From NCBI RefSeq assembly GCF_004365655.1, contig NZ_SOEO01000002.1, positions 310,001-374,000 on the forward strand: DNA of 64,000 nt, read 5' to 3'. Both the position numbers and the translations under genes were made by a program. The notes beneath the pieces are model-generated. The model did not search any database, was not told the origin of the DNA, and saw nothing but the letters and a program-made list of their open reading frames with translations. Shown here one piece after another: positions 42,311-49,993 of the stretch; position 1 is the first letter of the stretch; each line of letters begins with the position of its first letter. This DNA comes from Epilithonimonas xixisoli (lineage in GTDB: Bacteria > Bacteroidota > Bacteroidia > Flavobacteriales > Weeksellaceae).

Positions 42311-43956
42311 TATTTGAAAAATAATTTAAAAATAGCTAAAATATTGATGCCCTGACTTTTCTGATAGAAATCTTTTTGTGCGAAGAGAAATTCCACATCT
42401 TGTTTCAACTCCGGATGATTTTCCAAACGCCAAATATTTTCTTTGAAATAAGTTTGATAATAATCCTGAATATCCTGCGAATTGTAATAATAAAACTCAT
42501 ACGGATACATACTTGTTTTCTCGGTCTGCTTCGTTATCTTGGCGTTCCACAGCTTCGAGAATCGCTTTTTCACCTTTGGGCCAAACGTGCTTTTCCATTG
42601 TGCATTCGGTTTCATTCCTGTTTTTTCCCAGATGTAATCGCTGGCATTTGGTGTGTATTTATTCAACCATTCCAAGTAGAGTTTTTGATTGATCTTCCAT
42701 TTTTCCGGAAGACTTATGGCAAATTCCAACATTGTTTTCGACATAAATGGCGACGTTTGATACGCATATTGCTCAATCACTTGCGCGCCCAAAACCGTCC
42801 TGTTGTAAGCCACATTTCTGAGGTAAAATAATTCTTCGGACTCGTACTGATTCAGCACTTTTTCAAAATCTGATTTTACTTTTGGAAGAAATTTTGGATT
42901 GACGACAATTTTGAATTCGCCTGGTTTTCTACGATAAGGAACTGTATTAAAACCGCCTAAAATCCCATCGCCAATGGAACCGCTATGAACAATTTTAAAG
43001 TCCGTGTTTTTCAGATTTTCAAATGCATATTGGATATGAATTCCGCCTGTGAAAAGTCCACAACCTTCGGATAATTCTGTGAGTTTGTCGATATATTTCA
43101 AGTAACTTCCGCCATCCAAAGATTGGAAAGTGTAGGGAATTTTATAATCATTTGCTATTTGCCTAGAAATAGTTTCGTCCAAATATCCGGATTGGGAAAA
43201 ACAAAACGCTTCATCTGGTTTTTCACCCAATTTATCGGCGTAAAGCATCGCGATTCTACTGTCTAGACCGCCACTTAGCAAAGAGAAACACCTGGAATTC
43301 AGTTCATTATCTTTCTGATATTCCAAAGCTATATTTTCAGAAAAAATAGCATCCAGATCCTGAATTGCTTTTTCTTTAGAATCTTTGTAATAAGCGATAT
43401 TTTCTAAATCAAAATACTTTTTCTCAATAATATTTTGGGTTTTCAAATCGATTTCGATGTAATGTCCATCGAGGATTTTAAAAATATTTTCAATCGGCGT
43501 TTCGTTTTCCAGCATATTTCCAAACGTCAATAATTTGTAGAGATTATCGATATTTGGAGTTACAAAAATATTGTTTTTTTTCAACGATTCAGCTAATCGC
43601 ACCAAATGAGAATCAATGAAAATCTGTCCGTTTTGCTTCGTGTAAAAAACACGTTGTGTGGAAGTTGTATTGGTGAAAACTAAAACTTTCTTGTTTAATT
43701 TATCCCAAACAAAACCTCGAAATTCGCCATCCAATTCTTTGATGGAATTAATATTTTTATTCTGGTAAAGACTTAAGAAAAAATCAGTAAAATCTGAATA
43801 GGAAGAATTTTGCAGAAGTTGTTTTTTATTAAGAATAATGCCTTCGATAGCGACTTCAACATCATCATTTTTGAAAACAAAAGAATCGTAATCGTTTTCA
43901 AAAAAAAGATTATTGTCAATTTTATTTTCAGAAATATGAATATTGAAACCCTTCAT
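42310..43956 (-). CDS. Asparagine synthase-like protein lacking the glutaminase Cys
   Basis: A 548-residue AsnB-fold protein. The synthetase half is intact in its ATP-binding motif SGGLDS (residues 228-233). The N-terminal glutaminase-like domain starts MKGFNIHI, so the Cys that must be residue 2 in glutamine-using enzymes is missing. It may use ammonia or another amine. In surface-glycan loci such proteins are linked to amidation of sugar acids. It lies between a GT4 gene and a flippase gene with almost no spacing. Confidence 0.8.
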   Translation of the reverse strand: MKGFNIHISENKIDNNLFFENDYDSFVFKNDDVEVAIEGIILNKKQLLQNSSYSDFTDFFLSLYQNKNINSIKELDGEFRGFVWDKLNKKVLVFTNTTSTQRVFYTKQNGQIFIDSHLVRLAESLKKNNIFVTPNIDNLYKLLTFGNMLENETPIENIFKILDGHYIEIDLKTQNIIEKKYFDLENIAYYKDSKEKAIQDLDAIFSENIALEYQKDNELNSRCFSLLSGGLDSRIAMLYADKLGEKPDEAFCFSQSGYLDETISRQIANDYKIPYTFQSLDGGSYLKYIDKLTELSEGCGLFTGGIHIQYAFENLKNTDFKIVHSGSIGDGILGGFNTVPYRRKPGEFKIVVNPKFLPKVKSDFEKVLNQYESEELFYLRNVAYNRTVLGAQVIEQYAYQTSPFMSKTMLEFAISLPEKWKINQKLYLEWLNKYTPNASDYIWEKTGMKPNAQWKSTFGPKVKKRFSKLWNAKITKQTEKTSMYPYEFYYYNSQDIQDYYQTYFKENIWRLENHPELKQDVEFLFAQKDFYQKSQGINILAIFKLFFK

Positions 43957-43957
43957 T

Positions 43958-45073
43958 TTAGTTCAATATTTTTTCATAAACTGCTGTAAACTGCTCTGCG
44001 ATTGCCTTCTTGGAAAACGTTTTTTCTGCGTAATCTGCGATTTCAGTTTTGTTCGTGATTTCTTTTTCGTTCAGCAATTTTCTCATTGCATTTTCGAGAA
44101 GAATTTCATTAGGTTCATCAACCAAAATCCCAAAATCACTTGGGAAAAATTCGGAGATTCCGCCAACATTTGTAGAAATCACTTTGATTCCCGATGCGAA
44201 AGATTCTGCTATCACACACGGTTGATTTTCGTCATTACTAAACAAAATGAAGCAATCGGAAGTCTTCAATTTTTCAGAAACTTCGGGTGAAGTCAAAGTG
44301 TCAAAAACTTCGATTTGGTTTTCGAAACCTTCTTTTTTTACGATTTCTCGCAATGTTTTGGTTTCACCGTCACCACCGATTTTTAGTTTTAATTGATAAC
44401 CTTCTTTCAGTAATTTGATAGCGACATTCAGTATTTTATCCGCGTTTTTCCTTGGAATCAAATTCGAAATATGAACGAAGGTAAAAACTTCTGATTGAGA
44501 ATGATTTGGCTCAAAAAGTTGCGTATCTACAACATTTGGAATCACTTTCATTGGTTTTTTGATTCCCAGATTTTCCAAACTAACTTTCAAATCGTTGCTC
44601 ACAGGCAAAAGCGCAGACGCACGATTTCCTATATAATTCGCAATAAATTTAATTGCAGATGAAGTCTGATGTTGGTTGATTTTTCTAAGCGCAGTCCAAT
44701 GTTCCGTTACCACAAACGGAATCCCATATTTACTTTTCAGATAAACGGCGAAAAGCATATTGTTGTGAAGAACGTTGGCGTGCACCAAATCTGGTTTTTG
44801 CAGTTTGGCAAATCCCATTTTGTAGGCTTTCATTCTTCTGACGAAATTCTGAATTGGGTTCTTAGAATTTTTATAATAAATAATCAAAGTTCTGATGCCA
44901 TTGATTACTTTATCATCAAAAATATAAGTTTCTTTTTGGTCAAAATCTCCGATGGTGTGAAGGATTTCCACATCTTGCAAAGTCGCAACCGCTTCTGCGT
45001 GGCGTTGCACGAAGTTGCCATTTGTAGGCTCTAATTTGTTTGGAAACCAAGAAGAAAGGAAAAGTATTTTCAA
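43958..45073 (-). CDS. Glycosyltransferase family 4
   Basis: A 371-residue GT-B enzyme. The N-terminal opening is MKILFLSSWFPNKLEPTNGNFVQRHAEAV, and the C-terminal donor domain has FVHISNLIPRKN, KIGGDGE and the family ENQPCVIAESFASGIKVI (Glu pair near residue 290). It would add a sugar to a surface-glycan intermediate. Its stop lies one base before the asparagine-synthase-like start. Confidence 0.88.
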   Translation of the reverse strand: MKILFLSSWFPNKLEPTNGNFVQRHAEAVATLQDVEILHTIGDFDQKETYIFDDKVINGIRTLIIYYKNSKNPIQNFVRRMKAYKMGFAKLQKPDLVHANVLHNNMLFAVYLKSKYGIPFVVTEHWTALRKINQHQTSSAIKFIANYIGNRASALLPVSNDLKVSLENLGIKKPMKVIPNVVDTQLFEPNHSQSEVFTFVHISNLIPRKNADKILNVAIKLLKEGYQLKLKIGGDGETKTLREIVKKEGFENQIEVFDTLTSPEVSEKLKTSDCFILFSNDENQPCVIAESFASGIKVISTNVGGISEFFPSDFGILVDEPNEILLENAMRKLLNEKEITNKTEIADYAEKTFSKKAIAEQFTAVYEKILN

Positions 45074-45122
45074 AGTGTGATTTTGAAATGATTTGAAATT
45101 GAATCTTGAATTAATGAAAAAA

Positions 45123-45611
45123 TTAAGAAATCGATGAAGCCCAACTCCTGTTGAAAGGCTGTAAAAAATGACTCAAGAAATCAAGATATGTATTCTTGGA
45201 AAAATCAAAAACCTCGATGTCTTTTGACAACTCGCCACTTCTGATCTTGTTTTTAAAATCAATGAGTTTTAAAGTTTTGACCTCACCATTTTCGATGAAA
45301 CTGGCTTTCATTCTGTCAAATAAGCCTAGCTCAAATTCAGAATCCAATTCTCTCATCACTTTGCCCAATGCATCTATGCTACAGCCGGAAGCCACTTCTT
45401 TTTCCTCATCTACACAAATAATGATGAATTGATTTTTTTCGATCTTGAAAGAAGAAGACAACTCTTTTCCGTGAGCGGCCCAATCGCCTAAAAAATCGTA
45501 TAATTTCTCAGCAATAGTTTTGCTTTCCTTAGCCGTGAATGGGCGTGAAGCGGGATATATAATCACTCGGTAATCGTTCGTTTCGACAATATTGGATTCC
45601 TCGATTTGCAT
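45123..45611 (-). CDS. Conserved Bacteroidetes protein of unknown function
   Basis: A 162-residue cytoplasmic protein. RVIIYPASRPFTAKE, FLGDWAAHGKELSSSF and FIIICVDEE resemble a conserved Bacteroidetes family sometimes labelled ABC transporter ATPase, but there is no Walker motif, so that label is not supported. It begins the strand run after the vapD terminator and is about 50 bases upstream of the GT4 gene. Confidence 0.65.
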   Translation of the reverse strand: MQIEESNIVETNDYRVIIYPASRPFTAKESKTIAEKLYDFLGDWAAHGKELSSSFKIEKNQFIIICVDEEKEVASGCSIDALGKVMRELDSEFELGLFDRMKASFIENGEVKTLKLIDFKNKIRSGELSKDIEVFDFSKNTYLDFLSHFLQPFNRSWASSIS

Positions 45612-45664
45612 ATTCTGATTTTAAAAATATAAAATTACGGATTTTTATCCAATTCTGTAAAAAG

Positions 45665-45692
45665 GAAAAACCCAGAGTTGATCTGGGTTTTG
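45665..45692 (-). terminator. Terminator of the vapD pair
   Basis: The stem aacccaga / tctgggtt (45669-45676, 45682-45689) is followed on the - strand by a T run. Confidence 0.75.
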
Positions 45693-45705
45693 TATAATTT
45701 AAATT

Positions 45706-45984
45706 TTATTCTTTCATAAACTCTGTAAAATCTGACCAATCTTCAACCTTGAAAGTTCTGATATCTCTTACCGACTTCTGAAACCAATCAATACTTTTCA
45801 AAGCATTCATCGCACGGAATAGATTGGTTAAATCATTTTTGTTAGAAAGGTAAACGCTTCCTTGTGTGTTGTAAAACTCAAACTTTCTTAAGACTTTACT
45901 TATTTCATAATAGGCATTGTTATATGGATCTCCAAAATTTTCTTTCAAATCACCAATTACCATATCAAAACTAATTGCGTACAT
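45706..45984 (-). CDS. vapD: VapD family endoribonuclease
   Basis: A 92-residue protein with the VapD layout: [10 protein letters not shown] at the start, then [26 protein letters not shown] and [15 protein letters not shown]. VapD dimers are Cas2-like and act as ribonuclease toxins in several bacteria. A 57-residue gene lies six bases upstream on the same strand and a terminator follows, so the two form a compact unit. Confidence 0.87.
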   Translation of the reverse strand: MYAISFDMVIGDLKENFGDPYNNAYYEISKVLRKFEFYNTQGSVYLSNKNDLTNLFRAMNALKSIDWFQKSVRDIRTFKVEDWSDFTEFMKE

Positions 45985-45990
45985 AATTGA

Positions 45991-46164
45991 CTAGATTGGT
46001 TTGAAGAATTTCTCTTCTCCAAAAAAAATTCTTCCCAAAGCGTCTTTTATAGCAATCACAATTCCTTTGAAAGGATTTTTTTCAATATCAATCACCGTTC
46101 CTTCAATCCAAGAATCTAGTCCTGTAAATTTAGGATCTACTTTGGCTTTATCTCCTATTTTCAT
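45991..46164 (-). CDS. Small SH3-like protein upstream of vapD, candidate VapX-like partner
   Basis: A 57-residue frame (MKIGDKAKVDPKFTGLDSW ... GEEKFFKPI) with a basic, beta-rich sequence: VIDIEKNPFKG, IVIAIKDALGRIFF. It looks like a small SH3-like barrel. Six bases separate its stop from vapD. In Haemophilus the antitoxin VapX is also encoded directly upstream of vapD, so by position this is a candidate antitoxin. Similarity to VapX itself has not been shown. Confidence 0.6.
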   Translation of the reverse strand: MKIGDKAKVDPKFTGLDSWIEGTVIDIEKNPFKGIVIAIKDALGRIFFGEEKFFKPI

Positions 46165-46204
46165 TTTCTAAATTTTTAATAAAGTTAAATAATTTTGGTA
46201 TTGA

Positions 46205-46984
46205 TTACAAATCTTCTGCTTCCGCCAAAAGCTCCACAATATCTTTGACTTCTACTTCTGTATTTTTATTGAAATGCTTAACGCCGTCCGTCATCATCGT
46301 GTTGCAAAATGGGCAACCCGTCGCAATGATTTTAGGCTCGAATGAAAGCGCTTCTTCCGTTCTTTCAACATTGATGTCTTTGTTTCCTTTTTCAGGTTCT
46401 TTGAACATCTGTGCTCCACCAGCACCGCAACATAATCCGTTGATTTTACAACGTTTCATTTCTACCAATTCGGCATCCAATTTTTCGAGAAGCATTCTTG
46501 GCGCTTCATATTCGTCATTGGCTCTTCCGAGATAACAAGGATCGTGGAAGGTAATTTTTTTCCCTTTGAAAGTTCCGCCTTCGATTTTTAATCTGCCTTC
46601 ATTCATCAAATCTTTCAGAAATTGCGTGTGGTGCAAAACCTGATAATTTCCGCCTAAACTTGGATATTCGTTTTTCAAAGTATTGAAGCAATGCGGACAA
46701 GCTGTCACGATTTTTTTGACTTCGTAAGCGTTCAGAACTTCGATGTTGGTCAAAGCCATCATTTGGAAAACAAACTCGTTTCCGGCGCGTTTTGCTGGAT
46801 CGCCTGTGCAAGATTCTTCTTGACCGAGAACGGCAAACTCCACTCCGATTTTATTTAAAATTTTGCAGAATGCCTTGGTTATTTTTTTCGCACGGTCATC
46901 GAAACTTCCAGCACAACCCACCCAGAAGAGAACTTCCGGAGATTTGCCTTCCATTGCGTATTCCGCCATAGTTTTAATTTGCAT
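46205..46984 (-). CDS. CCG-domain (heterodisulfide reductase-like) Fe-S protein
   Basis: A 259-residue protein with two CCG domains: GCAGSFDDRAKK and CPHCFNTLKNEYP in the first half, CCGAGGAQMF and CPFCNTMM in the second. This is the fold of HdrB/GlpC/LutA-like subunits that bind Fe-S clusters. It overlaps the exported protein gene upstream by 11 bases and is in one operon with the membrane ferredoxin-like protein at 47604, its likely electron partner. Confidence 0.87.
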   Translation of the reverse strand: MQIKTMAEYAMEGKSPEVLFWVGCAGSFDDRAKKITKAFCKILNKIGVEFAVLGQEESCTGDPAKRAGNEFVFQMMALTNIEVLNAYEVKKIVTACPHCFNTLKNEYPSLGGNYQVLHHTQFLKDLMNEGRLKIEGGTFKGKKITFHDPCYLGRANDEYEAPRMLLEKLDAELVEMKRCKINGLCCGAGGAQMFKEPEKGNKDINVERTEEALSFEPKIIATGCPFCNTMMTDGVKHFNKNTEVEVKDIVELLAEAEDL

Positions 46985-47594
46985 TTTCCTTATTTTTAAT
47001 TAAAAAATCAGCATAGTAGCTTTTCGCCTTTTTCATTATTTCTACAGGAACTACCGAGACGTACAAAGGATTTGTCTCATCGTAGTTTAAATATTTCCAT
47101 TGGTTTTTGGTAGAAGCATCATTCATCGCAATCATCATACTTTGCTTGCTCATTTCCAAAGAGTTTTCATTCAGAAATTTCGTTTTCATTCCTTGGACTT
47201 CCATCATATTCACCATCATTTCCTTTTGAGAATCATCAAATTTCTGATTCTTAAAAGTCATTTTCATTTTCATAGGATGCGTCACAAATGCGTACTTTGT
47301 ATCTTTAGTTTTCATTACTTCTGATACTTCAAATGTCAATTTATCTGTATCAATGATTTCCATTTGAAATTCCTCATTGTCTTCCAGCATTTTTTGAAAA
47401 AGGCCTTTCAAAGTTTCTTTATCAAATTTCTCAAAAATAGCAGGATGTGTCATGTCCAAAATCCCATCATAATCCTTATTTTGAAACTTGGTCATAAACT
47501 GACTCGTGTCTTCTTTTATGATGGATTGATCCGACTTTTGTGACCACAACGTAGCAAAGGAAAATATTAGAAAAACAAATAGTATCTTTTTCAT
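46974..47594 (-). CDS. Exported protein of unknown function
   Basis: A 206-residue protein with signal peptide MKKILFVFLIFSFATLWSQ. The mature part (TKFQNKDYDGILDMTHPAIFEKFDKETLKGLFQKML) resembles the helix pattern of NTF2-like domains. It lies between two Fe-S protein genes in the same operon. No enzymatic motif is recognised. Confidence 0.65.
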   Translation of the reverse strand: MKKILFVFLIFSFATLWSQKSDQSIIKEDTSQFMTKFQNKDYDGILDMTHPAIFEKFDKETLKGLFQKMLEDNEEFQMEIIDTDKLTFEVSEVMKTKDTKYAFVTHPMKMKMTFKNQKFDDSQKEMMVNMMEVQGMKTKFLNENSLEMSKQSMMIAMNDASTKNQWKYLNYDETNPLYVSVVPVEIMKKAKSYYADFLIKNKENAN

Positions 47595-47603
47595 GATTCA
47601 AAT

Positions 47604-48920
47604 TTAATCATTAGCCCAATTCAAACGATCTGCCTGATTGTACTGCCAAGGTGCGGCATTGTTCTCTACATTCGTCATCATCAAATTTAATTCTTGTGGC
47701 GCCGCAGATTGTTCCATTACCAAAAATCTTCTCATTTCAAATATAATTGATAAAGGGTCAATCAGAACAGGACAAGCTTCTACGCAAGCGTTGCAAGTCG
47801 TACAAGCCCAAAGTTCTTCTTTGGTAATATAATCGTTTAGAAGTTTTTTGCCATCGTCCACAAATTTTCCTCCGTTTTTGTTGATATTTTTTCCAACTTC
47901 TTCCAATCGATCTCTAGTTTTCATCATAATCAACCTTGGGGAAAGTTTCTTACCTGTGATATTAGCTGGACAAACGGAAGTACAACGTCCACATTCTGTG
48001 CAAGAATAGGCACTCATCAACTGATGCTGATCCAAATCAAAAATATCTTCTGCTCCAAATTTCGATGGAACTTCTGTCGCTCCTTCAGCCGGTGCAGCGT
48101 AAGGATCAGCGTTTGGATCCATCATTAATTTGATTTCTGTAGTGACAGAATCCAGATTGTTGAATTTTCCTTTTTTCTCAAGATTGGCAAACCAAGTGTT
48201 TGGGAATGCTAAAATGATATGAAGATGTTTTGAGTAATACAAGTAATTCATAAAGAACAAAATCCCCACAAAGTGAAACCACCAAGCGGATTTTTCGATG
48301 ATATGAAGTGTGTCTAAACTGAAATTCTGGAAGAATGGAAATAAGTGCTGCGAGATTGGAAAATTGCTTCCGAATCGATTTGCATCGGCATAATAATCTG
48401 CTCCGTTCATTGTGAAGAAAGCAACCATTAAAGCAAATTCAATAATCAGAATCCAGTTTGCATCGTTCTTTGGCCATCCGAAAAGTTCTTTCATCGTCAA
48501 TCTTTTCACACCGTAGAAATTTCTTCTGATGAAAAATACGACAACTGCAAATACTACCAATAATGCTAATATTTCTAAAAATGCTGTGAAAAACGCATAA
48601 AATGAAACACCCAAAATACTTTGAAGAAACCGATGCGTTCCAAAGATTCCATCAATAATAATTTCTAATAATTCTATATTGATAATGACAAATCCAACAT
48701 AAACGAAAATATGCAAAATCCCTGCAATCGGGCGTTTCACCATTTTGCTCTGTCCAAGGGCAACTCTGGTCATAATTGCCCATCGTTCGGCCTTTCTGTC
48801 GGTTCTGTTGATTTCGCGGCCTAATTGGATATTGCGATATAATTCTTTCAGACTTTTAGCGAATAAACCAAAGCCTGCTACTAGAAGAATTAAAAAAATT
48901 ACATTGTCAATATATTGCAT
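47604..48920 (-). CDS. Membrane Fe-S oxidoreductase (GlpC/HdrC-like with membrane domain)
   Basis: A 438-residue protein. The N-terminal half has about five membrane segments with several His (e.g. IAGILHIFVYVGF), resembling a nitrate reductase gamma-like cytochrome b region. The C-terminal half has two ferredoxin motifs: CTECGRCTSVCP and CTTCNACVEACP, for two 4Fe-4S clusters. The start at 48920 is preferred because it follows the MlaD stop by one base. It probably passes electrons between quinones and the CCG-domain protein encoded downstream. Confidence 0.85.
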   Translation of the reverse strand: MQYIDNVIFLILLVAGFGLFAKSLKELYRNIQLGREINRTDRKAERWAIMTRVALGQSKMVKRPIAGILHIFVYVGFVIINIELLEIIIDGIFGTHRFLQSILGVSFYAFFTAFLEILALLVVFAVVVFFIRRNFYGVKRLTMKELFGWPKNDANWILIIEFALMVAFFTMNGADYYADANRFGSNFPISQHLFPFFQNFSLDTLHIIEKSAWWFHFVGILFFMNYLYYSKHLHIILAFPNTWFANLEKKGKFNNLDSVTTEIKLMMDPNADPYAAPAEGATEVPSKFGAEDIFDLDQHQLMSAYSCTECGRCTSVCPANITGKKLSPRLIMMKTRDRLEEVGKNINKNGGKFVDDGKKLLNDYITKEELWACTTCNACVEACPVLIDPLSIIFEMRRFLVMEQSAAPQELNLMMTNVENNAAPWQYNQADRLNWAND

Positions 48921-48921
48921 A

Positions 48922-49875
48922 TTATTTTTTATCTGCGTTTTTACCAAAAACTGAGAAATTCACATATCTCTTCGGGTTGGTTTTAAAATCTTCTACCAAC
49001 TGGTTGAGGCTGTTTGAAGTCTTCGTTAGATTATTGTAAAGCTCTTCATCTTTCGCCAATTTACCAAGCGAACCTTCGCCGTTTTGTATGCCAGAAATAA
49101 CGTTGTTGAGTTTGTTGGCTGTTTGGTTGAATTGTTCGATGGTTCCATTTAGTTTATCAATATCCACTCTTTCTGCTACAGAGCCGTATTTGTCCAGAGT
49201 TTTATTGGCAGTCAGCATTGCAACATTGGCGTTGGCAACTACTTCGTGCAGACCTTTTTCGTTACTGCTTAAGATAGCATTAGTTCTGTCTGATGTTCCT
49301 TTGAAAGACTCAATCGTTTTGTTAAGATTTGAAAGAAGCAATTTGATTTCTCTTCGGTTTTGCTCATCTACAATTTTGTTGGTGCTTGCCAATGTAGAAT
49401 CTAATTTTAATAAAACGCCTGATAACTGATCCTTCACTGGTTTTACCTGAGATGACAAAGAATTGAGCATTGAAAGTTGATAATTACCTTTGAGTGTATC
49501 TCCATCTTTCGCAGTTCCTCCACCATAAGCAAGATTGATTCTCAGTTCTTTTCCAGACATCAATCCTGGCTCGAAAATCTCGACAGTTGATTGTTTGGCA
49601 AATTCAAAATTATCATCAATGGTCAATTTTACGACAAAGTGCAATTTGCCATCTTTGGTTGTTATTGGTTTGATCTCATCCACTTGTCCTACTTTCAAAC
49701 CGTTTATAGATACAGGATTGGAAGCAGAAAGACCTTCTACGTTATCATATTTTGCATAGAAAACATTATCGGTTGTAAAGAGATTTTTCCCCTTCATAAA
49801 CTGATACAATATGACAAAACTAATAATGGCAAGAATAGCTATCAATCCTGTTTTTAATTCTTTACTTAAATTCAC
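48922..49875 (-). CDS. MlaD/MCE family lipid-transport protein
   Basis: A 317-residue protein with one N-terminal membrane anchor (KTGLIAILAIISFVILYQF) followed by the MCE domain (FYAKYDNVEGLSASNPVSINGLKVGQV). A long coiled-coil-like C-terminal tail follows. MlaD rings handle phospholipids between inner and outer membranes. It is the first gene of the operon with the Fe-S proteins and has a -7 box upstream. Confidence 0.9.
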   Translation of the reverse strand: MNLSKELKTGLIAILAIISFVILYQFMKGKNLFTTDNVFYAKYDNVEGLSASNPVSINGLKVGQVDEIKPITTKDGKLHFVVKLTIDDNFEFAKQSTVEIFEPGLMSGKELRINLAYGGGTAKDGDTLKGNYQLSMLNSLSSQVKPVKDQLSGVLLKLDSTLASTNKIVDEQNRREIKLLLSNLNKTIESFKGTSDRTNAILSSNEKGLHEVVANANVAMLTANKTLDKYGSVAERVDIDKLNGTIEQFNQTANKLNNVISGIQNGEGSLGKLAKDEELYNNLTKTSNSLNQLVEDFKTNPKRYVNFSVFGKNADKK

Positions 49876-49899
49876 GTTTTTTTGGTTTTAACTAATTAG

Positions 49900-49907
49900 C
49901 AAATATA
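49900..49907 (-). promoter_or_regulatory. Bacteroidetes -7 box of the MlaD operon
   Basis: On the - strand the bases read TATATTTG, 24 bases before the MlaD start. No -33 TTG at normal spacing is visible. Confidence 0.5.
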
Positions 49908-49944
49908 TGAATATTGGATTTATAATGGATATAAATAAAAAACA

Positions 49945-49972
49945 ACAAAAGCGACAATTATGCCGCTTTTGT
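49945..49972 (-). terminator. Terminator of the PpiD-like gene
   Basis: The 9-bp stem acaaaagcg / cgcttttgt (49945-49953, 49964-49972) lies just after the foldase stop with a T run on the - strand. Confidence 0.8.
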
Positions 49973-49993
49973 TTATTCTGATATAATTTGAAA

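Noticed and set aside
45123-45611. ABC transporter ATPase label
   Set aside because: No Walker A, Walker B or signature motif is visible.
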